Notes: a model not told the origin generated them from the sequence alone. Counted from the first letter of the stretch, positions 16,338-25,467 are shown. The stretch is 64,000 nucleotides of DNA from Pseudodesulfovibrio sp. (GCF_028692895.1 NZ_JAQUWN010000005.1:31230-95229), one strand, 5' to 3'. Translations and numbers: made by a program.

Positions 16338-17119
16338 ATGGGCTCTCCGGTGTTGTCGCCGCCCGCCTCTACGCCTTCGTGGACGTGGTGGACCAGGCTC
16401 ACGCCGCCCGCCTCGTGGTCGCCCGAGCTGGTAATGCTGCCGGTCTGGTTGATGTCGCCCACGATGTTGGCGGCCACGGCTCCGCCCTCCAGGTTGGTCA
16501 TGCTGAGGGAGTTGGCGGCGATGATCACGTCCGGAGCGCGCAGCGAGATCCGCGCCGTCGCCACGGCCGCGACCTCGCCCGCCGGGGTCAGGGAGACGGA
16601 CGCCGCAGGGTTCGCGGCGACGATGGTGTAGTCCGGCCGCATGGTCACGCTGGCCTTGCCGTCGTCGGTGCGCAGCTGCACGTTCTCCGTGCTCACTCCG
16701 TCCAGCGCTCGCGCCCTGCAGCGCGGCCCCACGAAGGCAAAACCGTCGGAAAGGTCGTGCTGGCGAGTCTCCAAGGGGTTGCCCACCCCGCCGGACTGCC
16801 ACCAGGCATCAATGCAGCGCGAGGCGAACACCACCAGGCACTCGTCCCCGGCCTTGACCGGGAAAGTCAGCGTGAACCCGCCAGCGCCGGGAAAAATTGC
16901 AGGCACGTCCACCAGCAGCGGCAGCGCGACCAATGTCTCGGAGCCGTCGGGCTGCAGGACGCGGCCACGGACGGCGGGCTGGGCGGTGATGGTCTCGGCC
17001 TCGGCGTCGTAGCTCTCCACGATGCACGGCATTGCCGTCCACAGTTCGGAGAGCCTGCCGTCCATGGCCACACGCACGGCCTCCACAAAATCGTCGTATC
17101 GTTCGCGCCGGTCCATCAT
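16334..17119 (-). CDS. Gp138-like baseplate spike protein (gpV/gp45 equivalent)
   Basis: A 261-aa protein. The N-terminal OB-fold-like region (MPCIVESYDAEAETITAQP, then PAIFPGAGGFTLTFPVKAGDECLVVFA) matches the Gp138 N-terminal domain of central spikes. The C-terminal part has the repetitive beta-helix look of a spike and ends with His-containing HHVHEG, possibly metal-binding at the tip. The start ATGATG at 17119 overlaps the upstream stop by 4 nt. Confidence 0.85.
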   Translation of the reverse strand: MMDRRERYDDFVEAVRVAMDGRLSELWTAMPCIVESYDAEAETITAQPAVRGRVLQPDGSETLVALPLLVDVPAIFPGAGGFTLTFPVKAGDECLVVFASRCIDAWWQSGGVGNPLETRQHDLSDGFAFVGPRCRARALDGVSTENVQLRTDDGKASVTMRPDYTIVAANPAASVSLTPAGEVAAVATARISLRAPDVIIAANSLSMTNLEGGAVAANIVGDINQTGSITSSGDHEAGGVSLVHHVHEGVEAGGDNTGEPI

Positions 17120-18036
17120 CGGCCCCCGTTGGTGTCCATGAGTTTCGACCCGACCGGGGCCGAGTCGTCGATGCCCACGCAAATCAGGTCGGCGTACCAA
17201 TCCTGGCCGTGGGTGTCGCCGGTCCAGTCGATGGCCAGGACGCGGTAGAGCCCGTCCTCGTCCAGGCGCGGCGTGAGGTTGGCGGCGGAATACGCAAGGT
17301 CCGTCCGGTATTTCTTGATGGACTCGTTATCCAGCTTGATGCGCCCGCCCACCCGGAAGCGGGGGTTGATAAGCGCGCGGACCTTGATCCCATCGTTGGT
17401 CTGCTCGGGCTGGCCCACCAGGCCGGTCCCGGCGGTCAGGCTCACGGCCTCGCCCGGCAGGTAGTTCTGGACAGGCACCAGCTGCAGCGCCCCGTTCTGA
17501 ATGGACCAGGAGGTGTCCGTGGTCTTGGCCGTGTCGCGCAGATACTTGCGGGCCATGCCGTACATGACCTTGCCGCGCGGCAGGGCCGCGTCGCCCAGGT
17601 CCGGCACGTATCCGGTGGTCGTGCCGTGTTCCGCCATGGCGGCGGCCGCCTGGGCGACCTGGTCGGCGGCCTTGGCCCCGGCGGCCAGGGTGGCGTTGAC
17701 GACCGCGTAGTTGTAGGCGCGGTCTCCGTCGCTCGCCAGGATGTCCAGGTAGGTCTCGGTCCCGGACCGGCCGCGACGCGCCTGCCGGATGTTGCCGCCG
17801 AAGATCAGGCCGAGGCCGCCCTGGTATCCCGCCTGCAGCACGACCCTGGAAAACTCCTGTATGCGCGTCATGGTGGACTTGGACAGGTTGTAAACCCGGA
17901 TATCGGCGCAGTTCGGGGTCTCGCTGTCCGCGTGGCGGATTTGGAACGTCACCCGCAGCTCGCCCAGCTCCAGGCCCTCGCCGTCACCGCCTACCACCAG
18001 GCTACAGGCGCGGAGATATTGCCGGTCCTCGCTCAT
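17116..18036 (-). CDS. baseplate hub protein
   Basis: A 306-aa protein in the hub position between plug and spike. Features: N-terminal RVTFQIRHADSETPNCADIRVYNLS, and a central segment on properties of the tail hub (QNGALQLVPVQNYLPG), as in hub proteins of DUF3383-type contractile phages. It overlaps the upstream gene by one base. Assignment is by family resemblance and order. Confidence 0.75.
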   Translation of the reverse strand: MSEDRQYLRACSLVVGGDGEGLELGELRVTFQIRHADSETPNCADIRVYNLSKSTMTRIQEFSRVVLQAGYQGGLGLIFGGNIRQARRGRSGTETYLDILASDGDRAYNYAVVNATLAAGAKAADQVAQAAAAMAEHGTTTGYVPDLGDAALPRGKVMYGMARKYLRDTAKTTDTSWSIQNGALQLVPVQNYLPGEAVSLTAGTGLVGQPEQTNDGIKVRALINPRFRVGGRIKLDNESIKKYRTDLAYSAANLTPRLDEDGLYRVLAIDWTGDTHGQDWYADLICVGIDDSAPVGSKLMDTNGGR

Positions 18037-18359
18037 TACTCGGCCTCGTCTTCGGTGATAAAATAGAGTTTCACGGCGGTGCCCAGGTTGTCGGCGGTCG
18101 GGTCGGCGTCAGAGTCCTCGGCCCAGGCCACCAGCTTGCCGCCGATGCCCAGGTGGCCGTGCTGGCCCAGCAGGTCCACGCCCTGCACCAGGGGGATGCC
18201 GCACAGGATGTCGTCCCCGTCGTCGGGCTCGGCGATGTCCAGCATCCAGCCGCCCTGGTCGGCAGCGTTCCAGCGCACGGTCAGTTGGTATTCCGTTCCC
18301 GCCAGGGTCACGGTAAAGACCTCGGCCTCGCCGGTGAGTGGGATGATGTACTGAGCCAC
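18036..18359 (-). CDS. phage baseplate plug family protein
   Basis: A 107-aa beta-rich protein resembling the baseplate plug family defined in cyanophage Pam3 (gp18-like): TVTLAGTEYQLTVRWNAADQGGW, then PLVQGVDLLGQ. In the mature tail it would sit in the tube lumen at the baseplate. It lies between the Dit-like and hub genes, the expected order. Confidence 0.78.
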   Translation of the reverse strand: MAQYIIPLTGEAEVFTVTLAGTEYQLTVRWNAADQGGWMLDIAEPDDGDDILCGIPLVQGVDLLGQHGHLGIGGKLVAWAEDSDADPTADNLGTAVKLYFITEDEAE

Positions 18360-18361
18360 GG

Positions 18362-18907
18362 CTATCCTCCAAACAACTGGCGCAGGCCGGAGGAATTCGC
18401 GGCCTTGACCTGCTTCTGGCCGGTCTTGGACGGGCTGGCCGTCCGGGCCGCGTGCTTTTGCCGGGACTTCGGGACCGATACGGTCTGGACCGTGGCGATC
18501 TTGACCTCCTGCAGTTCCGCGCGGACGGAAAGGACGTGCTCGGTGGCCTTGTCCGTCGTCACGGCCAGGGAGCGGATCAGCATGTTGGTGTAGGCCCGCT
18601 TGCCCGTGACCAGGTCGAAAGGCTCACGGCTATCCTGTAGCTTGAGCAGCGCCTCGTATGCCTCCACGGCGCGGGAGTCTCCGGTGGACGAGCCGCCGGA
18701 GTCGGAGTGCCCGGCCTCGATGCTCACGGTAGCGGGCTTGGCAAAGGCGTGGTCCGTGATCTCGGCCCCCTGCTCGACCGGGTGGCTGGTGATCTCCAGC
18801 TCGTCCTGGTGCTGTTCGGAAACGGTAACGTCCAGGACTATCCCGCCGATGGATCGGGACGGGCGCACATAGACCGCGCTGGAGTTGTTGGACAGGACGC
18901 TGCTCAT
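18362..18907 (-). CDS. Dit-like phage baseplate protein
   Basis: A 181-aa protein. The N-terminal ~130 residues match the Dit-like N-terminal domain (VSEQHQDELEITSHPVEQGAEITDHAF), a distal-tail fold. The basic, Ser/Lys-rich C-terminus is probably disordered. The ATG at 18907 overlaps the stop of the tape-measure gene by 4 nt. Confidence 0.8.
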   Translation of the reverse strand: MSSVLSNNSSAVYVRPSRSIGGIVLDVTVSEQHQDELEITSHPVEQGAEITDHAFAKPATVSIEAGHSDSGGSSTGDSRAVEAYEALLKLQDSREPFDLVTGKRAYTNMLIRSLAVTTDKATEHVLSVRAELQEVKIATVQTVSVPKSRQKHAARTASPSKTGQKQVKAANSSGLRQLFGG

Positions 18908-20574
18908 GAGGCGGCCCCCTTGGCATGGCGGACGAGGTCGGCGTTGACCCGGATTTGCTCCCGGCCGACCGCGCGCGCGGTGGCCTCGGGATTGCGCGAG
19001 CCGTCCACCTGGATAAGGGTGGAGGAGTTGACCTCGGTGGTGTTCGTGACAGCGGCAGCGGCTGCTGGCGACGGCACAAGCGCGGGGCGCGGCTGTTCGT
19101 TTCCCTTTCCGCCGAACCAGTCCTTGACCGCATCCCAGGTGTCCCGGTTGACGGGTGCGTCTTTGGCTGCTCCTCCGGGTGTCTGTTCGTTTCCCTTTCC
19201 GCCGAGCCAGCCCTTGACCGCATCCCAGGCCCCGCCCGCCAGGTCGCCGACAACGCTCAGGGCGTCGTTGACCAGGCCGAGGAGCTGGTTGATCAGGTCA
19301 ATCACGGCCTGGATCGCGCCGTCCAGGTCTCCCTGGAAGAGGCGCACAACGGCCAGGACAAAGGAGGCCAGCACCCGGGCGATGTCGCCGATGAGCGTGG
19401 CCACATAGTTGCCCCACCACTGGAACGAGGCGAACAGCGGTCCCTTGACCATTCCCCAGACCTGGCCCAGCACGTCCAGGAGCGGGGCGAAGGCCCGCAC
19501 CACTTCCATGATGGTCCCGGCCCACGGCCCCCAGTCAAACAGGGCTTGGCCGCCCTCCATGTAGGTCATGAAGTCGTCCACCAGGGCGACGATGGCTATC
19601 AGGCCAGAGATGATCATGCCCAGCGGGGTGGCCAGGAAACCCAGGTTGAGCAGTCTCCAGGCGGCCAACAGACCGAAGGCGGAAAGGATCACCTGCTGCG
19701 TCCCCGCATCGAGGCGGGAAAACCAGTCGACAAGGTTGCCTATCCATCCGCCGATCCTGAGCACGATGGCCGATACGGCTCCCACCAGGCGGAAGAGCAG
19801 CTTGAGCAGGGACTGTATGACCTGCGATATTTTCTTGAAATTGTCCTGGATAGCCTTGCGCAGCTGGACAATATCCTCGCTCATCTTGCCCATGACCGAC
19901 ATGGCTGCGGATTTAGTGAGCAGTCCCAGCGTGGCCGTGAGGGTCTTGACCTCGCCCGCATAGGCCCGGCTCTGCTCGGCCGCCTGCTGGGCGTCCATCC
20001 CGGATGCCGCGTACATCTGCTGATAGGTGTCGCGCAGGCCGGAGACGTCCTCGGTAAGCATGCGCACCAGGCTCTGGTCGATGCCCAGCTGGGAGAGGAA
20101 CATGGCCCGCTTGCCCGAGGACATGGTCTTGATGCGGTCGCCCACCTCAAAGAGGACGTCCACGGTGTCGCGCAGTTGGCCGTTGGCCCCGCGCACGTCT
20201 ATGCCCAGCCGCCGAAAGGCCTCCAGGCCGGACCCGCCGCCCAGCGTGGTTTCGGCCATGGTCTTCTGCAGGTTCTGGATGGAGCTGTTCAGCTTGTCCT
20301 GATCCGCTCCGGTGATGGTGGCCACATAGCCCAGCTCTTCCAGCTCCGCCACGGCCACGGACGTGGCGTCGGCCAAATCCAGCAGCTTGGCCTGATCGGC
20401 GGCGAGCTTGTACACGGCGGCGTGGACGGCCAGGGCGGCGGCCTGCACGGTCACGGCCAGCCCGAAGGCCCGCCGCGAGGCCGTCGCCAGGCCGCCGGTG
20501 AACTTTTGCAGCCCCGGTTCGTCCACCTCGAATCCGAGGCGGGCCAGGAAATCCTTGAGGACTTCAGCTTTCAC
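18904..20574 (-). CDS. phage tail tape measure protein
   Basis: A 556-aa tail-length ruler and DNA-ejection protein. N-terminal helices and the segment around VATITGADQDKLNSSIQNLQKTMAE are typical, followed by several long hydrophobic stretches in the centre (AFGLLAAWRLLNLGFLATPLGM). Near the C-terminus an 18-residue unit occurs twice (WDAVKGWLGGKGNEQ and WDAVKDWFGGKGNEQ). It begins with GTG at 20574, overlapping the upstream gene by 11 nt. Confidence 0.88.
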   Translation of the reverse strand: MKAEVLKDFLARLGFEVDEPGLQKFTGGLATASRRAFGLAVTVQAAALAVHAAVYKLAADQAKLLDLADATSVAVAELEELGYVATITGADQDKLNSSIQNLQKTMAETTLGGGSGLEAFRRLGIDVRGANGQLRDTVDVLFEVGDRIKTMSSGKRAMFLSQLGIDQSLVRMLTEDVSGLRDTYQQMYAASGMDAQQAAEQSRAYAGEVKTLTATLGLLTKSAAMSVMGKMSEDIVQLRKAIQDNFKKISQVIQSLLKLLFRLVGAVSAIVLRIGGWIGNLVDWFSRLDAGTQQVILSAFGLLAAWRLLNLGFLATPLGMIISGLIAIVALVDDFMTYMEGGQALFDWGPWAGTIMEVVRAFAPLLDVLGQVWGMVKGPLFASFQWWGNYVATLIGDIARVLASFVLAVVRLFQGDLDGAIQAVIDLINQLLGLVNDALSVVGDLAGGAWDAVKGWLGGKGNEQTPGGAAKDAPVNRDTWDAVKDWFGGKGNEQPRPALVPSPAAAAAVTNTTEVNSSTLIQVDGSRNPEATARAVGREQIRVNADLVRHAKGAAS

Positions 20575-20758
20575 GCTTGTGCTCCATCGCCTTGATGTAT
20601 CGCGCCTCGTTCTCCGCCCGGACGTCCAGGGCGTCGTTCATGCAGGCCACGTCTTCCAGGGAAAGGGTGCCGTCCACCAGGGACTCGTACCGGCAGCACC
20701 CCGCCAACACGGGGCGTAGCAGCCAGTCCTCGCCGTCCGGCATCCCTACCCACTTCAC
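20564..20758 (-). CDS. DUF6889-like phage protein downstream of the tail chaperone
   Basis: A 64-aa protein with WLLRPVLAGCCRYESL and CMNDALDVRAENEARY, resembling DUF6889. The GTG at 20758 overlaps the chaperone stop (GTGA); an ATG at 20743 is an alternative. The position after a tail-assembly chaperone is where many phages produce a frameshifted extension, so a fused product is possible. Confidence 0.7.
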   Translation of the reverse strand: MKWVGMPDGEDWLLRPVLAGCCRYESLVDGTLSLEDVACMNDALDVRAENEARYIKAMEHKRES

Positions 20759-21156
20759 GCCTTCTTCGGGGGCGCTGCGGGAGAAGGCCGGGGCAGAGCG
20801 TCGAAAAAACCCTGCATGTCCTCCTGCAGCACGGCCCAGGTCAGGCGCAGCATGGCGGCCATGTCCAGGTCCTGGAACATGAGGCCGCCGTTCACCATGA
20901 CCTTGGCCCATCCTCCGGCGGGCTGCTTGCGCTCCACCACGGCCAGGCAGGCGTCGAGAATGTAGTCCGCGTCCGCGTCCTTCATCTCCGCAATGGCGTC
21001 GGCCAGGGGGCCGAGCGCCGCCATGGGATCGCCCATCAGACTTTTCAGGTCGGTCAGCCCGGAAATGATCGGCGCCAACCTCCGCACCACGTGGAACTGG
21101 CGGCGGGCGTCCATGCGCCCGGCCCGATAGGCGTTGCCGTTGATAGTGAGGTCCAT
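20755..21156 (-). CDS. phage tail assembly chaperone
   Basis: A 133-aa mostly helical protein, lying between tail tube and tape measure as expected. N-terminal MDLTINGNAYRAGRMDARRQFHVVRRL and the sentence-like helices after it match tail-assembly chaperones of DUF3277/DUF3383 phages. It coats the tape measure during tail assembly. The Pro/Ala/Lys-rich C-terminus overlaps the next gene. Confidence 0.8.
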   Translation of the reverse strand: MDLTINGNAYRAGRMDARRQFHVVRRLAPIISGLTDLKSLMGDPMAALGPLADAIAEMKDADADYILDACLAVVERKQPAGGWAKVMVNGGLMFQDLDMAAMLRLTWAVLQEDMQGFFDALPRPSPAAPPKKA

Positions 21157-21159
21157 GGC

Positions 21160-21615
21160 CTACGCCTCCGTGGTGGTGGTCACGCCCTTGCCCAGGACGT
21201 AGGTGGTCTGTCCGCCGTCGAACTGCCATTCGACGATGTCGCCGACCTTGGCCCATTTCAGGGGCGGGGCCTTTTTGAAGGCCGCGTTGGTCACGGTGAC
21301 CAGGTCGCCACGGGCCGTGTCCTCCACCGTGATGGTGTTGGTGCCCCAGCGGCTGGCCGAGCCGGTCTGGTAATTGAACATGGTCATGAGCTGGGCGTTG
21401 ACCGGGCTCGTCTTGAGCAGCCGCAGGGTCACGGTGGACGCGCTGCTGGCGGAAAGCGAGTGCATGACCGTGCCGTCGGCACCCTCGGTCATGTTGTTCT
21501 GGTCGCCGGTGGGCTCGATGGAGATACCCTCGTCGCCGGTGCCTTCCTTGAGCGAGAGGTTGCCCCCCTCGCCGTTGATGGTCATGGTGACGTCCTTCAG
21601 GCTGTATGCGGGCAT
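21160..21615 (-). CDS. tail tube protein (DUF3277, KPP10 ORF10-like)
   Basis: A 151-aa structural protein. The opening YSLKDVTMTINGEGG and the central TVTLRLLKTSPVNAQL with NTITVEDTARGD match DUF3277, the tube protein of contractile phages paired with DUF3383 sheaths. It follows the sheath gene by 12 bp. Confidence 0.87.
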   Translation of the reverse strand: MPAYSLKDVTMTINGEGGNLSLKEGTGDEGISIEPTGDQNNMTEGADGTVMHSLSASSASTVTLRLLKTSPVNAQLMTMFNYQTGSASRWGTNTITVEDTARGDLVTVTNAAFKKAPPLKWAKVGDIVEWQFDGGQTTYVLGKGVTTTTEA

Positions 21616-21627
21616 GGTTCATCCCTC

Positions 21628-23112
21628 CTAGCGGTTGACGTTGATGGTCACGTCCACGAAGTGGATCGCGCCCGCGAGCTTGACCGCGCACTGAATGGCC
21701 GGGGCCACGCGCGCCTCGCGCTCGCTCTGGGACTGGTCATCGATGCGCGAGGAATAGACGTAATATCCCTTGGGCAGGTAATCGCCTTCCTCCAGCTCGC
21801 CGAAGCCGTCCGAGTTCCACACGCCGGGCGCGATCAGGCCGTTGTTGACGGCCTGGTCCAGGACCGAGATCACGCGCGCCTTGATCCGGCTCATGCCCGT
21901 CTCGGTCTGCGGGACCTTGGTCTTGGACTGATAGAGCAGGTTCCAGACCTCGGTCTGTACGGCGTTTTGCAGCCAGTCCAGGCCGTGGATCTCGTCAAAG
22001 AACACGCCGGAGGCCATGACGCCCTCCTGGATGATGGCCGTGTCGTTTTCGTAGTAGACGAAGACGTTGACGTTCTTGCCCTTGAGCGTGGTTGCCTGGC
22101 TCTCCTTGAGGGTCTCGGCGGTGATGCCGGGCTCGTCCTTGAACTTGAGGGTCAGGGTGGTCTTGTCGCCGGAGAAATTGACCGTGAAGGCCCGGCCGAT
22201 CATGGAGACCACGGCGTGGGCGTTGTCGCTGGAATATTGGGTGCAAGTTCGGTCGTAGCCCTTGGCCTTGAGTTGCGTTCCCAGGTCGGTGAGGAAGGCT
22301 GAGGACAGGCAGCGCGCGTCCGTGATGGTCCCACCGAAGAGGCGGCTCAGGTCCGAGGCCTCGATGTAGGCGGCCACGTCCAGGTACTGGTCATTGGAGA
22401 TGGCCGTGGCGGAGGCAAAGACAAGGCCGTACCAGGTGGAGGACATGTCCGCCAGCTCGGCCGCGCACTGGGCCGGGGTTTCGGCGTCGTAGCCGGGCAC
22501 GGGCGCATAGGCCAGGGCCTCGGTCAGCCCGGCCAGGGTCGAGATGTCCGTGCCCGCAGCGGGCGCTGCGGCGTAGCCCATGTCCGCCGTGGAGCCGGTG
22601 GACACGGTGGTGATGACGAACCGGCTGCCGTCCCACTGGCAGGTGGCTCCGGACGCTCCGGCACCGGCCAGGGCTGCGCTGATCACGGCGGCCACGCCGC
22701 TCATGCTGGCGGCCCCGGAAAAGTCGAGTGCGGCCAGGGCGCTCTCCACGCCGTCCACCTCGATGGCCATGGCCCCGTCCTCGATGGCGGTCCAGGTGGC
22801 CAGGACATCCACGGCCGTCCCGCCCTTGAGCATGGCGGGGGTCGCCTCGGCGATCCACCGGCCGATCATGAGGGTCTTGGGTTTGGGCGACTGGCGGAAA
22901 TAGATCAGGGCGGCCGCGTACTCCGGCGAGTCCGTGCCGAAGTCGTCGCCAACCCCGTCGATGCCGGTGTAGGTCCGCAGCCGTTCCAGGCCGTCGATGA
23001 CGTCCGAGTCTCCGGCCAGGCAGAGTATGCCGAAGGAACGGCGGGCGGCGGCCGTGGGGGACATGTTGACCGCCACGTTGACGATCCTGCTTACAGACAA
23101 TCCGGTAGACAT
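21628..23112 (-). CDS. tail sheath protein (DUF3383)
   Basis: A 494-aa protein of the DUF3383 family, the contractile sheath of a subset of myophages. Recognisable segments: RIVNVAVNMSPTAAARRSFG at the N-terminus, YFRQSPKPKTLMIGRW, and the C-terminal half with VFVYYENDTAIIQEGVMASG. Its presence with DUF3277 predicts a myovirus particle. Confidence 0.9.
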   Translation of the reverse strand: MSTGLSVSRIVNVAVNMSPTAAARRSFGILCLAGDSDVIDGLERLRTYTGIDGVGDDFGTDSPEYAAALIYFRQSPKPKTLMIGRWIAEATPAMLKGGTAVDVLATWTAIEDGAMAIEVDGVESALAALDFSGAASMSGVAAVISAALAGAGASGATCQWDGSRFVITTVSTGSTADMGYAAAPAAGTDISTLAGLTEALAYAPVPGYDAETPAQCAAELADMSSTWYGLVFASATAISNDQYLDVAAYIEASDLSRLFGGTITDARCLSSAFLTDLGTQLKAKGYDRTCTQYSSDNAHAVVSMIGRAFTVNFSGDKTTLTLKFKDEPGITAETLKESQATTLKGKNVNVFVYYENDTAIIQEGVMASGVFFDEIHGLDWLQNAVQTEVWNLLYQSKTKVPQTETGMSRIKARVISVLDQAVNNGLIAPGVWNSDGFGELEEGDYLPKGYYVYSSRIDDQSQSEREARVAPAIQCAVKLAGAIHFVDVTINVNR

Positions 23113-23697
23113 TTAGTCCTCCTTGATGGTTATTGTCCGGGTTTGGCCGATGTCCGCCCGGATGCCAGCCTGGGCTTGAGCCAGGTTGCGCACCGGATAG
23201 GTCCGGCTTTCCTCTCTCTCGAAAATCAGTTCCAAATCAACGCGCCGCACCCAGGTGGTATTGACCAGCTCCGGAGCGACCACCGGGTCGCCGACCTCGG
23301 ACAGGGCCAGCCCACCGGCGCGCAGGTCGGCCCGGTTCTGCTCCACCCCGAGCCCCACCTCCAGGCGGTCGGCCAGGTCATCGGCGACCGGGCCGTAGAA
23401 TGAGGCCAGGTAGGTCAGGCGATGCCAGGTCAGGACGACGTCGGCCCCGTCGTCGGACGGATCATGGACGATGGCGGGCTCGCCCAGGCGCTGCCGGGCC
23501 GTGATGCCGACGGCGCACCAGTTCGCGTCCTGTGCGGGCGACGGCGGCGGGGTCGGCTGCCATCGAGGCCGCACCATGCGGCCGTCCAGTCCGGTGATGC
23601 CGACGATGGCCGCGCGCACCAGGTCGTTCAGCGCATTAAAGCCGGACGGCGATGACACGGGGGCGAGATACCCGCCGGTGGCGCTGGTATTGGTCAC
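23113..23697 (-). CDS. LIC_12616/neck-terminator gp12-like phage protein
   Basis: A 194-aa protein of the family placed at the head-tail interface before the sheath. Features: FNALNDLVRAAIVGITGL, DGADVVLTWHRLTYLASFYGP, and the C-terminal TWVRRVDLELIFEREESRTYP. The GTG at 23697 (GTGA overlap with the upstream stop) is preferred over a longer, Arg/Pro-rich upstream extension. Confidence 0.75.
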   Translation of the reverse strand: MTNTSATGGYLAPVSSPSGFNALNDLVRAAIVGITGLDGRMVRPRWQPTPPPSPAQDANWCAVGITARQRLGEPAIVHDPSDDGADVVLTWHRLTYLASFYGPVADDLADRLEVGLGVEQNRADLRAGGLALSEVGDPVVAPELVNTTWVRRVDLELIFEREESRTYPVRNLAQAQAGIRADIGQTRTITIKED

Positions 23698-24068
23698 GCC
23701 TCCACCTCGCGGCCGTGCAGGTCGATGGATACGGCCAGGGCCAGGCAATAGCCCGCCGGGGTTGTCCAATCCTGCACCTGCCGGACCCGGTAGGTCCGTT
23801 CACGCCAGGTGATCTCGTCCGGGGCCAGCTCGTCCGTGCCCGAGGTCAGGGGCGTCTGACTGTAGACGGCCACGACCTCGCTGGAGCGGTCGCCTTCCGC
23901 GAGCCGCTCCAGTTCGCGGTCCGTGGCCGGAAGGATAATGCCGGTCAGGGTGGACTCGGCAGCCGCGCGGGAAGTCCGTCCCGTGTCGTCCACCGTCACG
24001 GTGATGCGGCTCAGGCCGAAAACCGTCCGCAGCTCGGGGTCGTCAAAAATATCCGTGAAATCCATCAT
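23694..24068 (-). CDS. phage head-tail connector-type protein
   Basis: A 124-aa protein between the gp10-like gene and the neck gene, the position of a head-tail connector. Features: MMDFTDIFDDPELRTVFG, and ITWRERTYRVRQVQDW near the C-terminus, as in small connector/stopper proteins. It overlaps the upstream gene through ATGA. Confidence 0.65.
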   Translation of the reverse strand: MMDFTDIFDDPELRTVFGLSRITVTVDDTGRTSRAAAESTLTGIILPATDRELERLAEGDRSSEVVAVYSQTPLTSGTDELAPDEITWRERTYRVRQVQDWTTPAGYCLALAVSIDLHGREVEA

Positions 24069-24598
24069 CTTCCTTTCCTCACCAGGTAAGTTACGGCCTT
24101 GCGCAGCTGGCTGGAGTCAATGAGCGGATTGATGGCCCCGCGTTCCTGGCGGCTCTTGCCGTGCTTGGTGGGCTTGCCCTCGTCGTCTCGGGCCGTGACG
24201 GGGTGCCGGTTGAGGGTGGACTCGGCCAGCGGCTCCCAGTCATTGTCCACAAAATGCGCCCGCACGGAGTTCTGGGCGACCAGCCCGGCCTTTTCCAGGC
24301 TGTGCTTGACCCCGGTCGAGCTGCCCTCCAGAGCGGCCGTCCCGGCATTGCGCAGCTGCTCCACGATCTGCTTTTGCGCCGCCCGGATGCCGGACTCCAA
24401 AAAAGGGCGGGCCGGGATGTTCCGCCTGGGGCTGCCCATCTCGTGGATGTAGCCGATCTCCGCGTTGGTCAGGTCGCTGTCATCATGGGGACCGGCCGAG
24501 CCGGGAATGCCGACCAGCACGGACTGCATGGTCAGGTCCCGCAGGGCCTTGCCCAGGTTGAAGGCCTTGTCCTTGAGCACGGTGACGCCGGACTTCAC
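24065..24598 (-). CDS. HK97 gp10-like / virion morphogenesis protein
   Basis: A 177-aa protein with the gp10/virion-morphogenesis pattern: IHEMGSPRRNIPARPFLESGI followed by QKQIVEQLRNA and a basic C-terminus (VTARDDEGKPTKHGK). It probably completes the head-tail joint. The GTG at 24598 overlaps the upstream TGA; a longer upstream extension is basic and unlike the family. Confidence 0.78.
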   Translation of the reverse strand: MKSGVTVLKDKAFNLGKALRDLTMQSVLVGIPGSAGPHDDSDLTNAEIGYIHEMGSPRRNIPARPFLESGIRAAQKQIVEQLRNAGTAALEGSSTGVKHSLEKAGLVAQNSVRAHFVDNDWEPLAESTLNRHPVTARDDEGKPTKHGKSRQERGAINPLIDSSQLRKAVTYLVRKGR

Positions 24599-24987
24599 AG
24601 CTGCAAACCTCCCATGCCCACGATCCTGGCCAGGTCGCGGAACTGCTGGCCGTAGATGGTGGCGTTCCAGTGCCCGGCTCCGGGCTCGGCCGTGGCCGCG
24701 TTGGTGTAGGCCTTGGACTTGGAGACGGGACCGACGGTCTTGGACTCGCTGGCCAGGGTCCCGGCGGCGGCGTCCATGCCGCCCGTGCCGTCCGTGGCCT
24801 GGTTCATCTTGGCCTCCAGGGTCAGATGGTGCGCCACGAAAAGCCCGGTGCCGTCCTCCAGCAGCTCGCCCCACCTGTCGGACGGCAGGCGCAGGCCCGC
24901 CATCCGCAGGTGAAACGCCACTCGAGCGTCCGGATGCAGCTCCGCCGTGAAGGCGGGAAACGCTTCGCGGAATCCGACGACGTCCAT
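24595..24987 (-). CDS. DUF4054 family phage protein
   Basis: A 130-aa protein of DUF4054, a head-tail connector family: FREAFPAFTAELHPDARVAFHLRMA at the start, RWGELLEDGTGLFVAHHLTLEA, and C-terminal HWNATIYGQQFRDLARIVG. It lies just after the head genes. Confidence 0.85.
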   Translation of the reverse strand: MDVVGFREAFPAFTAELHPDARVAFHLRMAGLRLPSDRWGELLEDGTGLFVAHHLTLEAKMNQATDGTGGMDAAAGTLASESKTVGPVSKSKAYTNAATAEPGAGHWNATIYGQQFRDLARIVGMGGLQL

Positions 24988-24990
24988 GGG

Positions 24991-25467
24991 CTACTCCTGT
25001 CCGGCCTGGTACTTCGTCCAGGCGGCGGCAATCTGCTCGGCCTTGACGTCCTCGCCCAGCAGGGCCCCCACGGCCTTGACCGTCGGCACGCCGTCGGCCT
25101 TGTAGTCGCCTTCGACCAGCTTGGGGAACACGGCCAGCAGCTTGACCTCGGCATCCTCGGCGGCCGCCTCGGTGGCGGGTTCGGCGGTCTCGTTGGTTTC
25201 AGTGGCCGGTTCGGCGGCCTCGCCGGTCCCGGCGGCGGCCTCGGTGGCGGGCGTATCGGTCACCGGCTCGATGTCCTCGGTCTCGATGGAGGCGGAGGCT
25301 TCGGGCAGCAGGCGCACGCGGCCGGAGTCGAGGTGTCCCTGGATGTACCAGTGATCGAACTGCTCGTCGGTCAGCTCATGCTCGCCGGGCCGCAGGACGG
25401 TGCGCTGTTCGCCGTGCGCAAACCGAACCTTGAGATCCTCGCCTTTCGTTACTTCGATGGTGGGCAT
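24991..25467 (-). CDS. unknown phage head-region protein with acidic Thr/Ala/Glu linker
   Basis: A 158-aa protein. The N-terminal ~55 residues form a small folded segment (RPGEHELTDEQFDHWYIQGH). A low-complexity acidic linker with repeated EPATE units follows, and the C-terminal ~45 residues (TVKAVGALLGEDVKAEQI, ending AAWTKYQAGQ) look like a second small helical domain. The ATG at 25467 is used. It lies downstream of the capsid gene; function unknown. Confidence 0.65.
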   Translation of the reverse strand: MPTIEVTKGEDLKVRFAHGEQRTVLRPGEHELTDEQFDHWYIQGHLDSGRVRLLPEASASIETEDIEPVTDTPATEAAAGTGEAAEPATETNETAEPATEAAAEDAEVKLLAVFPKLVEGDYKADGVPTVKAVGALLGEDVKAEQIAAAWTKYQAGQE

